Positions 1-9,272 of a DNA stretch of 64,000 bases are shown in pieces. Below the pieces are notes generated by a model. That model was not told where the DNA came from, ran no database searches, and saw only the letters and a list, made by a program, of their open reading frames with translations. Numbering within the stretch: position 1 is the first letter of the stretch; the number at the start of each line of letters is the position of its first letter. Source of the stretch: Cephalotus follicularis (Eukaryota; Streptophyta; Magnoliopsida; Oxalidales; Cephalotaceae); assembly GCA_001972305.1 (NCBI GenBank), contig BDDD01001467.1, forward strand, positions 358,371 through 422,370, written 5' to 3'. The position numbers and the translations under genes were made by a program.

Positions 1-235
1 CGATCCATAACCGTTCGATCCATAACTGTACGATCCATAAACGTACGATCCATAACCGTACATTCTACAATCATACGATCCAAAATTGTACGATCCATAG
101 CCATTCCATATGTAACCGTACGATCCATAACCATTCCATCTGTAACCGTACGATCCATAACCATTCATCACCATTCCATAACCATACCATCGTCATTCCA
201 TAACCATACCATCATCATTCCATCAATCAATAACA
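1..235. repeat. 15-bp minisatellite
   Basis: Units of the form CGATCCATAACCGTA repeat head to tail. The 15-bp register is clear from 1 to about 165. It then decays into shorter CCATAACCATA and CCATCATCATT units up to about 235. The array may continue left of the window. Confidence 0.85.
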
Positions 236-250
236 GTACAATCAGGCCAA

Positions 251-535
251 TTGCGAGTTCCCGAAGGTCCTAGCCGATAACGATACAAGCACTCAGTTCC
301 CAAAGGTCTTGGTCTGATAACGCTATGATTACCCAATTCCCGAAGGTCCTGGTCCGATAGCAATATGCTTACCCAGTTCCCGAAGGTCCTGGTCTGATAA
401 CGAAACAATTACCCAGTTCACAAAGGTCCTGGTCCAATAAAGATACGATTACCCAATTCCCAAAGTTCCTGGTCCAATAATGATACAATTACCCAGTTCC
501 TGAAGGTCCTGGTCCGATAACGATACGATTAAGAT
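251..535. repeat. 40-bp tandem repeat, about seven copies
   Basis: The core GTTCCCGAAGGTCCTGG recurs near 257, 296, 336, 376, 416, 456 and 496, a 40-bp period. Each unit ends in a GATAACGATACGATT-like tail. Copies differ by a few substitutions each. The repeat lies inside the putative left LTR. Confidence 0.9.
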
Positions 536-640
536 ACGATTCGATAATGATACGATAACGATATAATACGATTTGATAACGATACAATGTGATCCAGAAT
601 GATACAGTATCGATACGATACGATAACGATGCGATAACCA
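536..640. repeat. Degenerate GATACGATAA repeat
   Basis: Short imperfect repeats of GATACGAT and GATAACGATA extend from the tail of the 40-bp array. They look like slippage products of that unit's 3' part. Confidence 0.65.
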
Positions 641-1169
641 TACCAATCCATTTAGCACACAGTCATCAATGAACAACATGTCAATCCATGCAAACCGTTC
701 AAAATGCATGAATATAAGTAAAATACTATAACCATACTCTAGTGATCTACCATTCGTATACTACCGTCCCATACCACCGTATACGAATGTGATCAAGTCA
801 ATAGTCATCTGGGCACATACCATCGAAGCATATGTAAACCCTACATGTTAACAATTGAGCTTGCGAGTTGGGAGGACTGACAATAGAATCGACACACTAC
901 TACCTCCTCTAAGCTTCACTCACTATCACGAGCACAGGTCGTTGTTCTGCCATCATAGTTCCCTTTCTCTCTTAGTATCACTGCAATAACAATCATACTT
1001 TTGTTATGATCTACACAAAGGTAGCAACAAACTGCCATCACCGGAGCTCCAGCCAGATTCTGACCAACACATCAGAACTCCGACCACACCATAAACAGGC
1101 CCCAAATTGGCTGATCTATACATTGGTGTCAAAGAACCACTGTTACTTGGGGTAGAATTTCCCGGTCAT

Positions 1170-1460
1170 AGCCATCAGTGAGTTTGACTCACTAAGTCGA
1201 ATCGTCGATCATCCACAATTCAGTCTGCTTCACAAAAGTACAGTAAAACAGTGGTCTCTAGGCACCTTTACCCATAACTCACTGAGACTCGGCACGGGTT
1301 CGATTCGTCAGAGCTTCGACCAGTTCGTCTAGCTCCGGTCATGCCATAACCGGCATTAAAAGTCTTCGATCAAACCATTGGAGACCAAGACTCACCATGA
1401 CTCGGTGTGAAATACCGTGTCACAGGCGTTATCGAGTCAAACCCATTGGGTTGACTCAGC
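1170..1460. promoter_or_regulatory. Cluster of TGACTC-type motifs in L0
   Basis: TTGACTCAC (about 1187), GAGACTCGG, AGACTCACCATGACTCGG and TTGACTCAG (about 1452) recur at irregular spacing in about 290 bp. Several copies form local dyads. The placement resembles the TCGA palindrome arrays in the other LTRs, but the core differs. Function is unknown and the cluster could be chance. Confidence 0.3.
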
Positions 1461-1789
1461 CTTCACATTCCAGTTGATTTCAATCAAAAATCGCCTCAAC
1501 AGCCATCAAAAGGGGAAGAGCTGGTCGTCACGATGAAAACTTGCTCCAACTGTGATGATTTCCAGCGAAGGAGCGCACGGTAGTGCGTGACAGTCGTGGT
1601 TGGGTAAAAAGGAAGAAAAGAGAAAATAAGAGAGGAGGAAAAGGAAGAGGAAGAAACTTACCGTGCGATGGAGCTCGCTGTCTCGCTCTTCCCGTCTCCG
1701 GCTCCATCATCTTCTCCACCGCGCCTTTGGTTCTCTCTCACGTGCTCTCTCTTGCATTCTCTCCTTTGGCGCACAAGGAAGGCGCTCGG

Positions 1790-1813
1790 CACATAACACA
1801 CTTGTGTTATGTG
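1790..1813. other. 10-bp inverted repeat with 4-nt loop
   Basis: CACATAACAC and GTGTTATGTG are perfect reverse complements separated by ACTT. It could form a hairpin in the presumed leader of L0. No function is assigned. Confidence 0.5.
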
Positions 1814-1890
1814 TCCGTTGTATTTTTGTTTTTTATTTATTTATTTATATGTATACACATCGACCTCTATATAAAATTCGGGGCAATACA

Positions 1891-2113
1891 AATGTAGATT
1901 TCTCTAGATCTCCCAGAGTAATGGGCATTTGATTATATCTGGAGTACACATCAAGAAAACAGTAATATTCGTGTCCAGCCAGCCTATCCAACATTTGATC
2001 GATAAATGAAAAGGGAAAATTATCCTTCCATGTGGCTGTATTCAATTTACGGTAGTCGATGGACAACCTTCATCCGGTTTGGATCTTAGTGGGAATTAAA
2101 TCGTTGGTGAAGG
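1891..2113 (-). pseudogene. Athila/Tat-type reverse transcriptase fragment
   Basis: The minus strand encodes the RT core start of an Athila/Tat-group Ty3/gypsy element, with IDYRKLN, FIDQMLDRLAGHEYY and a degraded FLDVYSRYNQ stretch. A Trp codon has become TGA (2070-2072). The frame is cut at 1890 by LTR-like sequence and at about 2113 by the TK1 integrase fragment. Its strand and gene order match the protease piece at 10421-10566 and the gag pieces at 25555-26475 and 62721-62840, so I read all four as one old element. About 1 kb between protease and RT is missing. Confidence 0.75.
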
Positions 2114-3214
2114 AATGCTAGTGGTTTGTTATAGCCCTTGGAAGTTCCGGTATGGTAATGGGAAGCCATTTCGATGGACTTTGTTACGGGTTTGCCGAGA
2201 ACTTTTAGAAGGAACGATGCTATCTGGGTAGTAGTGGATCGATTGACCAAATCAGCTCACTTCTTGGCTATCCGCGAGGACTTCTCCGTTGACCGTTTGG
2301 CTGAGGTGTTTCAGCAGGAGATAGTGAGACTGCATGGGACTCCGGTATCCATTGTTTCGGTTAGGGATCCTCGTTTCACTTCGCGGTTTTGGAAAGGGTT
2401 CCAAAAGGCTTGGGGTACTAGGCTCAGTTACAGTATAGTTTTTCATCCACAGACAGATGGGCAGTCTGAGAGAACCATCCAGACCTTAGAGGATATGTTG
2501 AGGTCTTATGCTTTGGAGTGTACTGGGAGCTGGGATGAGTATTTGAGCTTGGTGGAGTTTGCCTACAATAACAGTTGGCATGCTAGTATCGGTATGGCTT
2601 CGTTCGAAGCTCTGTATGGGAGGAAGTGTGGTGCTCTGACATGTTGGGATGAGGTTGGAGAGCTTGTTATTGAGGGACCCGAGCTAGTGCAGGTCACTAC
2701 GGAGAAAGTGGCAATAGCAAGGGAGAGATTGAAAGGGGCTCAATCTCGACAGAAGAGTTATGCGGACAGACATCGGAGGGACTTGGAGTTCAAGGTGGGT
2801 GAACATGTGTTCTTGAAAGTTTCACCTTGGAAAGGAGTCCGAAGTTTTGGGCTGAAAGGAAAGTTGAGTCCACGGTTTATCGGGCCTTTCGAAGTTTTGG
2901 AGAAGATAGGCGCGGTTGCTTATCGGTTAGCTTTGCCTCCGCAGTTAGCACATGTCCATAATGTGTTCCATGTATCTTTACTGAGGGGTTATCAGTATCA
3001 TCCCCTACATGTGGTTCACTATCCATTGGACAGTATTCGGGAGTATCTATCTTGTGACGAGGAGGCTGAGTCTATTCTGGATCGACAGGAACGGGTGACA
3101 CGTAGCAAGACCGTTTCTTTTGTGAAAGTGCTGTGGAGGAATCATCCCGAGCGTGAGGCTACTTGGGAGATTGAGGAGCATATTCGGGAGCGATATCCGC
3201 ACTTGTTTGTTTGA
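2114..3214 (+). pseudogene. pol: Tekay-type integrase C-terminal fragment, catalytic Asp lost
   Basis: This holds the integrase core and C-terminal chromodomain of a Tekay/Del chromovirus. It is very similar to the integrase at 8115-9218 but has no upstream pol. The frame opens at Ala-Ser-Gly (2117), has stops at 2132 (TAG) and 2156 (TAA), then stays open from Met 2174 to 3214. The first catalytic Asp is in MDFVTGLP and the Glu in [10 protein letters not shown]. The middle Asp is Val (GTT at 2360-2362, VSVRDPRF against VSDRDPRF in the other copy), so strand transfer would fail. The C-terminal FVKVLWRNHPEREATWE is chromodomain-like. It runs straight into a PPT and the LTR at 3271, so it is the 3' remnant of a second copy sharing that LTR. 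Confidence 0.9.
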
Positions 3215-3232
3215 GGTATGTATGTGTTTGTT

Positions 3233-3270
3233 ATTTCGGGACGAAATCTTCTTTTTAGGGGGGGGGTGGA
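3233..3270 (+). other. Polypurine tract with adjacent inverted repeat
   Basis: ATTTCGGGACGAAAT (3233-3247) is an inverted repeat. Ten bases on is AGGGGGGGGGTGGA (3257-3270), the plus-strand primer, which abuts the LTR start TGTAATACCC at 3271. The same hairpin-then-PPT layout recurs in all Tekay elements here. Confidence 0.85.
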
Positions 3271-3279
3271 TGTAATACC

Positions 3280-3425
3280 CAGTCGACTGCCTTAGGTTGA
3301 GTAGTCGACTGGATGTATGAACCAGTCGACTGCCTGCATTCTGGGTTGAGTGGTCGACTGGACCTTATGAATAGTCGACTACCTTGCTTCCCCAGTCGAC
3401 TGGTGCCCTGTATTAGTCGACTGTT
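3280..3425. promoter_or_regulatory. TCGA palindrome array, CAGTCGACTG type
   Basis: About eight copies of the perfect palindrome CAGTCGACTG or close variants occur in 146 bp at irregular spacing, starting 9 bp inside the LTR. The 3' LTR of the same element lacks the whole array. Confidence 0.85.
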
Positions 3426-3638
3426 TTGCCCAGAAATGTACTGTTTTCAACTGTTTTAATCCGTTTGATCATCGAATCGATCCGAGTCTTCACCAAACAC
3501 TGTTATGATTCTGTTTAATACTCCTGATGTGTTTTAGACTCTTATACGTATGATTTTGAATGTCTTTTTAGATTGATTGTGATTCAAGTGAAGTTTGGTT
3601 TAAGTCATCTATTCGTAAGTACTTTGTGAGCGCATAAG

Positions 3639-4495
3639 GTACGGATTTTCTGTTCCTTGGCTATCTGATGTTTTGAACTGAAAATAGTTTTGTAATGTTT
3701 CTTCGTTTATGAAATCGATGATGTTTTATGATTTTGATACGTTTCGAATTTAAAGTTGGTTTGTCATTTTTAAATGATTCCGACTTTATCCATACGATGT
3801 GAAATGATACGATATGTTATGAAATGTATGTTATGATACCGTTGTGAGCGGTTTTCGAATATGTTATGTGAAAACATATGTTATGTGATTGATTTTGATA
3901 AATCAAATATTTTTGAAATAAATACTGAGTATTGTACCCACCTATGGGGCGTACCATAGGCACGTCGTGGGCCTGGCACGGGGACGTGACACTTTCGTAG
4001 CGGTGTGATTAGTCTACGGTGTCTCTGAGTGTATGAATATATCCCATGAGGTGGATTTATGGATCCGCTATGTATGACAGAGGCGTATGAAATGATTCTA
4101 GCTTATGTGATACGAGGTGTGATCAGATATGAGATCCGAGGTGTGATCGGATATGTGTATGTGGGAATTGACTAGTGTAGTGCCATACACTTCAATTCTA
4201 GTGGGCATGTGGAATTAGCGCCTCCCTTGCCAAATTTATGATATGTGATATGTATGTGACTCAGTATGATTTGTGATTTAAGATTTGTGAATCAAAAATA
4301 ATGTTTTGAAATGTTCCGTAATTGTTTTAAAAGATATGCAATTGTTATTTGAATATGATTAAACTGTTTTAACTATTTAAGATTTCTATTACGAAGTTTA
4401 TTGAAATATTACTGTTTCTAAATTATCGTTTACTGTTTTCTTTTCCTTATCCGTACTGAGGTTTGCTCAGCCACGTTTTGTTTTCCATGCGACAG
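3639..4495 (+). other. Possible leader intron inside TK1 5' LTR
   Basis: A donor-like AAG/GTACGG (GT 3639-3640) and a T-rich acceptor CCATGCGACAG/GT (AG 4494-4495) bound an 857-bp AT-rich stretch. TK4 has the same donor (46171-46172, minus) and acceptor (45262-45263, minus). This is a prediction from conserved boundaries only. Confidence 0.35.
3941..3960. other. LTR inverted repeat at the U3 breakpoint
   Basis: CCTATGG and CCATAGG are perfect arms around GGCGTA. The same 20 bp lies at 9527-9546 in the 3' LTR, and related sequence at 45742-45760 in TK4. Homology between the two TK1 LTRs begins exactly here. Confidence 0.8.
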
Positions 4496-4839
4496 GTTTA
4501 CAGGAGCAGCGGGGGAAAGTGTGATTGAGTGATGATCATCTATATCCTTGGATCCCTAGGAGTGTGATCCCTTGTTTTATGTCCAGTGGTCATGAACATT
4601 TTTAAGAAACAATGATATTTATGTTTTCAGCTTTTAAATTTGGAACTTGGATATGTTAGGTTTTTCCGTAAATGATTAATTTCTATGTTTTTAATGTTTC
4701 AGTTATGATTAGACCGCCACATTTTTTGCTAATAAAGTAATGTTATGATTCGTTAAGTAATGTTTATGTTCAGATAAGTTAATGTTATGTATGATATGAC
4801 CCTGTGATGACTCCCACCGTCCAGGGGTGTTACAGATTT

Positions 4840-4850
4840 TGGTATCAGAG
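4840..4850 (+). other. TK1 primer-binding site, initiator tRNA-Met
   Basis: TGGTATCAGAG lies five bases after the LTR end and is complementary to the 3' end of plant initiator tRNA-Met. Confidence 0.9.
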
Positions 4851-4996
4851 AATTAGGTTTTGTTTCCTTAGAAGACCTAACTAGGTTTGACCTGTGAGAT
4901 TGGGTAAACACCGGGTTAGGCTGTTTTGGTTTTTGATATGTTTTTGCTTTGGTTTTGTTCCTTGTGATGTTTTATGTTTTGGATGCCTTTTCGTAG

Positions 4997-6826
4997 ATGG
5001 CACGTACAAGGAACACTGCTCAGAGGACTGCACCCGCTGAGGCTTAGGAAGTTAGAAATGAGCCTACTATGGAGGAGCTAGTACGTAAGGTTGTCGCTCA
5101 GGAGATATAGCGCACGTTGAATGAGCAGAATCAGGGCCGTAGGGAGCCGGTTGTTGCTAACGATGCTCCAGCTGATGTTCAATTGGGAAGAGAAGCTGGG
5201 GACAGGACTGATACACCCACTTATGTTTGGCTCGAGCGGTTCCAGAAGCAGAGACCGCAGTCTTTCAGCTCAGCCGTGATTCCTATTAAGGCTGAGCACT
5301 GGATTGCTCATATGGATAAGATCTTTGATGTGCTTGGTTGCAGTGACGAACAAAAGATTAAGTTAGTTATGTACAAGCTTGACGGTGATGCTCAGAAATG
5401 GTGGAAAGCTGTGGATTTGTCTAAGGGTGGTAATTATGTGAAGAATTTGACCTGGTCCGAGTTCTGTGAAGTCTTTTATCAGCAGTACTTTCCCACTGCT
5501 GATAAGGAGGCTTACACCAGGGAATTTATCAATACAAGACAGAAGGATGGAGAGTCGGTGACAGAATTTCTGACTCGTTTCAATAGGCTTGCTGGTTTTG
5601 CTGGTTCTGTGACGGGGACAGCACTGGAGCAGGCGGAAAAGTTCAAGTGGAAGTTACATTATCAGCTCCGGGGTAAATTGATCAACACCAGGTTTGCTGA
5701 TGTATCTGAAGTGGCTAATGCGGCAAAGAACATTGAGCTGGAAAGGTTAGATTTTCAGGCAGCTCGTCAAGAGAGTGACAGAAAGAGAAACAGAGGAAAT
5801 TCTCAGGGGTAAGGTTCTGGACAGAATAAGAATAGGAATGGCAAGCGAGGGAAGAGAAATGATAACCGGGGACAGCAACAGCCCGATAATGACCAGAGGC
5901 AGACTCAGGGAGCTGAAGATGTTCAGATTGCCAAATGTGACGTGTGTGGTAGACAGCATCCGGTGGGAGTGTGCTACAAGGCTATCGGTGCCTGTTTTGT
6001 GTGTGGACAGAAAGGGCATTTCGTGAAGGATTGTCCTGACCCTCGTGCAAAGGAAAGGAAGGGGAAAAAGGCAGATCATGGACAGCGTAACGTGGGAGGT
6101 CGTGTCTTTGCTATCACCACTCAGCAGGCTGCTAATGCACCAGGTACTATTTCAGGTTTTATTTATGTTGGTAACCGTAGGGCTTATGTTTTGTATGATG
6201 CTGGATCGACCCACTCGGTTGTAGCGAGGTCTTTTGTTCGGCATCTTGGGATGTCTTTTCAATTGCTTGATCCAACTTTGGTTCTTTCGACCCCTACGGG
6301 TTCTTCTGTTGTGATATCTGAGTGCTTTTATGCTTGTCCTCTTGTTTTCGATGATCGGGTTCGTGATACAGACCTTTTGCCTATCGATATGTATGACTTC
6401 GATATGATTCTGGGTATGAACTGGTTGGATCGTCATCGGGCTACGATTGACTGTTATGCTCGGAGGGTTCTGTTTGGGGATGTGAATAGTTCGGAGTTTG
6501 TTTATCAGGGTTCACAGCTGAGGAAGGAAGTGAAAGTTATATCAGCTCTGAAGGCTAGGAAATTGGTAGCTAAGGGCGCTGAAGGTTTCTTAGCTGTTGT
6601 GAAGGATGTCTCAAAGGTTGAGCCTCGCCTTGAAGACTATCCTGTGGTACGAGAATTTTCGGATGTGTTTCTGGAGGAGTTACTGGGATTGCCACCGCAA
6701 CGGGAAGTGGAGTTTACCATTGAACTCATTCCCGGAGCGGCACCTTTATCTAAGGCACCTTACAGAATGGCACCGTTGGAACTACAAGAGTTGAATGAAC
6801 AATTGCAAGAGCTGTTGGATCGGGGT
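4997..6826 (+). pseudogene. gag: TK1 gag-protease, three stops
   Basis: The start is ATG 4997 (MARTRNTAQRTAP), matching the TK4 gag start. In-frame stops lie at 5045, 5108 and 5810; otherwise one frame runs through capsid (AHMDKIF, YKLDGDAQKWW, YFPTADKEAYTREF) and two zinc knuckles (CDVCGRQHPVGVC and CFVCGQKGHFVKDC). Protease follows, with active-site triplet DAG (VLYDAGSTHS) where DTG or DSG is usual, and DFDMILGMNWL. The linker then enters RT. A one-base deletion near 6826 breaks the join to RT. Gag would form the particle and bind RNA; protease would cut Gag-Pol. The product cannot be made intact. Confidence 0.9.
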
Positions 6827-7980
6827 TCATTAGGCCTAGTGCTTCACCGTGGGGTGCTCCGGTTCTTTTTGTGACGAAGAAAGACGGGTCTATGAGGCTA
6901 TGCATAGACTATAGAGAGTTGAACTGAATCATTGTTCGGAATAAATACCCGCTACCTAGGATTGATGACTTGTTTGATCAACTCCAAGGTGCGCGGTATT
7001 TCTCTAAGATCGATTTGAGATCGGGATATCATCAACATCGGATAAAGGATGAAGATGTCCCTAAAACTGCTTTTCGTACTCGGTATGGGCATTATGAGTT
7101 TTTGGTGATGCCTTTCGAACTCACTAATGCACCGACAGTTTTCATGGATTTGATGAATAGGGTGTTCCATGAGTACTTGGATCAGTTTGTTATTGTGTTC
7201 ATAGATGACATTGTCGTGTATTTTAAGTCAAAGGAAGAGCATGAAGAACAGCTTTGCATTGTGCTGGGTATTATGAGGAAGAATCAGCTTTACGCGAAGT
7301 TCTCGAAGTGTGAGTTCTGGTTGGAACAGGTGGCGTTTTTGGGTCATGTGGTTACAGCTGAAGGTATCTGTGTGGAACCTGCTAAAGTTGAGGCTATTAC
7401 GAAATGGCCGAGACCTACCACAGTGACGGAGGTTAGGAGTTTCTTGGGTTTGGCTGGATAATATAGGCGGTTTGTGGAAGGCTTTTCCTCTATAGCCTTA
7501 CCACTAACTCAGCTTATGAGGAAAGGAGATAAGTTTTAATGGAATGATGAGCGAGAAGCAAGCTTCGAGAAACTGAAGAATGGTCTTGTGTTGGCACTGA
7601 TTCTTCATTTACCATCTTGGTCGGGTGGATACCAGATTTATAATGATGCTTCTAAGAAAGGTTTGGGTTGTGTTCTGATGCAGCACGGTCATGTGATAGC
7701 TTATGCTTCGAGACAGTTGAAGCCTTATGAAGTGAACTATCCTACACATGATCTTGAGTTGGCATCGGTAGTTTTTGCATTGAAGATTTGGAGGCACTAC
7801 TTGTCGGAGAAACTTGTGACGTCTTTACCGATCATAAGAGTCTCAAGCATATCTTTACACAGAAAGAGTTGAACATGCATCAGAGAAGGTGGTTATAACT
7901 ATTGAAAGACTATGATCTGAACATTCACTACCATCCTGGTAAAGCAAATGTGATAGCTGATGCTCTTAGTCGGAAGAGTT
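6827..7980 (+). pseudogene. pol: TK1 reverse transcriptase-RNase H, broken
   Basis: After the frameshift the RT reads [21 protein letters not shown], then TGA near 6926, then a long stretch with [12 protein letters not shown] and the catalytic FIDD (in VFIDDIVVY). Further stops are TAA 7459-7461 and TAA near 7537. RNase H follows with [10 protein letters not shown] (first Asp kept), [11 protein letters not shown] and a one-base deletion near 7812 before [12 protein letters not shown] lies at 7896-7898. The motifs are family-typical, but at least three stops and one internal frameshift disable it. Confidence 0.88.
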
Positions 7981-9218
7981 CTGGGAGTGTAGCGGCTTTG
8001 CTTACTCAGCCGCAGTTGATAGCCGATATGGAGCGGATGGATTTACATCTGTATGTTCGGGGTTCCAAGTACGTTGGGAAGTGTTTGATCTGTCAACAAG
8101 TAAAGATTGAGCACCAGCATGCTAGTGGTTTGTTACAGCCCTTGGAAGTTCCGGTATGGAAATGGGAAGGCATTTCGATGGACTTTGTTACGGGTTTGCC
8201 AAGAACTTTCAGAAGGAACGATGCTATCTGGGTAGTAGTGGATCGATTGACCAAATCAGCTCACTTCTTGGCTATCCGCGAGGACTTCTCTGTTGACCGT
8301 TTGGCTGAGGTGTTTCAGCAGGAGATAGTGAGACTGCATGGGACTCCGGTATCCATTGTTTCGGATAGGGATCCTCGTTTTACTTCCCGATTTTGGAAAG
8401 GGTTCCAAAAGGCTCGGGGTACTAGGCTCAGTTACAGTACAACTTTTCATCCACAGACAGATGGGCAGACTGAGAGAACCATCCAGACCTTAGAGGATAT
8501 GTTGAGGTCTTATGCTTTGGAGTGGACTGGGAGCTGGGATGAGTATTTGAGCTTGGTGGAGTTTGCCTACAATAACAGTTGGCATGCTAGTATCGGTATG
8601 GCTCCGTTCGAAGCTCTGTATGTGACGAAGTGTCATGCTCTGACATGTTGGGATGAGGTTGGAGAGCGAGTTATTGAGGGACTCGAGCTAGTGCAGGTCA
8701 CTACGAAGAAAGTGGCAATAGCAAGGGAGAGATTGAAAGCGGCTCAATCTCGACAGAAGAGTTATGCGGGCAGACATCAGAGGGACATAGAGTTCAAGGT
8801 GGGTGAATATGTGTTCTTGAAAGTTTCACCTTGGAAAGGAGTCCGACGTTTTGGGCTGAAAGGAAAGTTGAGTCCACGGTTTATCGGGCCTTTCGATGAT
8901 TTGGAGAAGATAGGCGCGGTTGCTTATCGGTTAGCTTTGCCTCCGCAGTTAGCACATGTCCATAATGTGTTCCACGTATCTTTGCTGAGGGGTTATCAGT
9001 ATCATCCCCTACATGTGGTTCACTATCCGTTGGACAATATTCGGGCGGATCTATCTTGTGACAAGGAGGCTGAGGCTATTCTGGATCGACAGGAATGTGT
9101 GACACATAGCAAGACCGTTTCTTTTGTGAAAGTGCTGTGGAGGAATCATCCCGAGCGTGAGGCAACTTGGGAGCTTGAGGAGCATATTCGGGAGCGATAT
9201 CCGCACTTGTTTGTTTGA
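7902..9218 (+). pseudogene. pol: TK1 RNase H tail plus integrase-chromodomain
   Basis: The open stretch begins in the RNase H-integrase connector (HPGKANVIADALSRK). It then jumps from VRGSK to VGKCLICQQ, skipping roughly 160 residues present in the TK4 copy, including the His-His half of the integrase zinc finger. The core keeps its catalytic acidic residues ([26 protein letters not shown]). The C-terminal part has VFLKVSPWKGV, the GPF motif and a chromodomain (VLWRNHPEREATWELEEHIRERYPHLFV) that in related elements guides insertion to heterochromatin. Without the zinc finger it is probably inactive. Confidence 0.9.
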
Positions 9219-9236
9219 GGTATGTATGTGTTTGTG

Positions 9237-9272
9237 ATTTCGGGACGAAGTCTTCTTTTTAGGGGGGGTGGA
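9237..9272 (+). other. TK1 3' polypurine tract and hairpin
   Basis: A decayed hairpin GATTTCGGGACGAAGTC is followed by AGGGGGGGTGGA (9261-9272) and the LTR start at 9273. Confidence 0.85.

Larger units (their letters stand above)
1..1890 (-). mobile_element. Partial LTR-like sequence running off the left edge (L0)
   Basis: The Athila/Tat reverse-transcriptase frame running leftward from 2113 stops being recognisable at 1890, where the minus strand reads TGTATTGCCCCG, a typical plant LTR start. Inside it lie a TATA-like run (1868-1875), a CT-rich leader, an exon-like stretch ending in a GTAAG donor (GT at 1660-1661), several tandem repeats and no gene. The other end would lie outside the window, so no target duplication can be tested; the right flank is AATGT. 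From about 640 to 1170 I see only unique sequence. Seen: the homology break and the repeats. Inferred: that this is an LTR. A truncated element or ordinary repeat DNA are alternatives. Confidence 0.45.
3271..4834 (+). repeat. TK1 5' LTR
   Basis: It starts TGTAATACCC directly after the PPT and ends GGTGTTACA directly before the primer site. The first 670 bp (U3) begin with a TCGA palindrome array and are related to TK4 LTRs near the boundary (AATACTGAG, then a CACCTATGGGG stretch). From the hairpin at 3941 onward it matches the 3' LTR. A possible leader intron runs 3639-4495. Confidence 0.9.

Noticed and set aside
1528-1897. A host gene exon with ATG, Glu-rich start and GTAAG donor near the left edge
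   Set aside because: It is short, lies in an LTR-like region, and no further exon is visible. Other LTRs here have the same exon-plus-donor look without coding.
2252-2446. Antisense open frames opposite integrase (also 8256-8450, 6152-6436, 50570-50836, 56124-56324)
   Set aside because: They recur opposite conserved pol or protease sequence because the sense codons lack antisense stops; no domain is recognisable.
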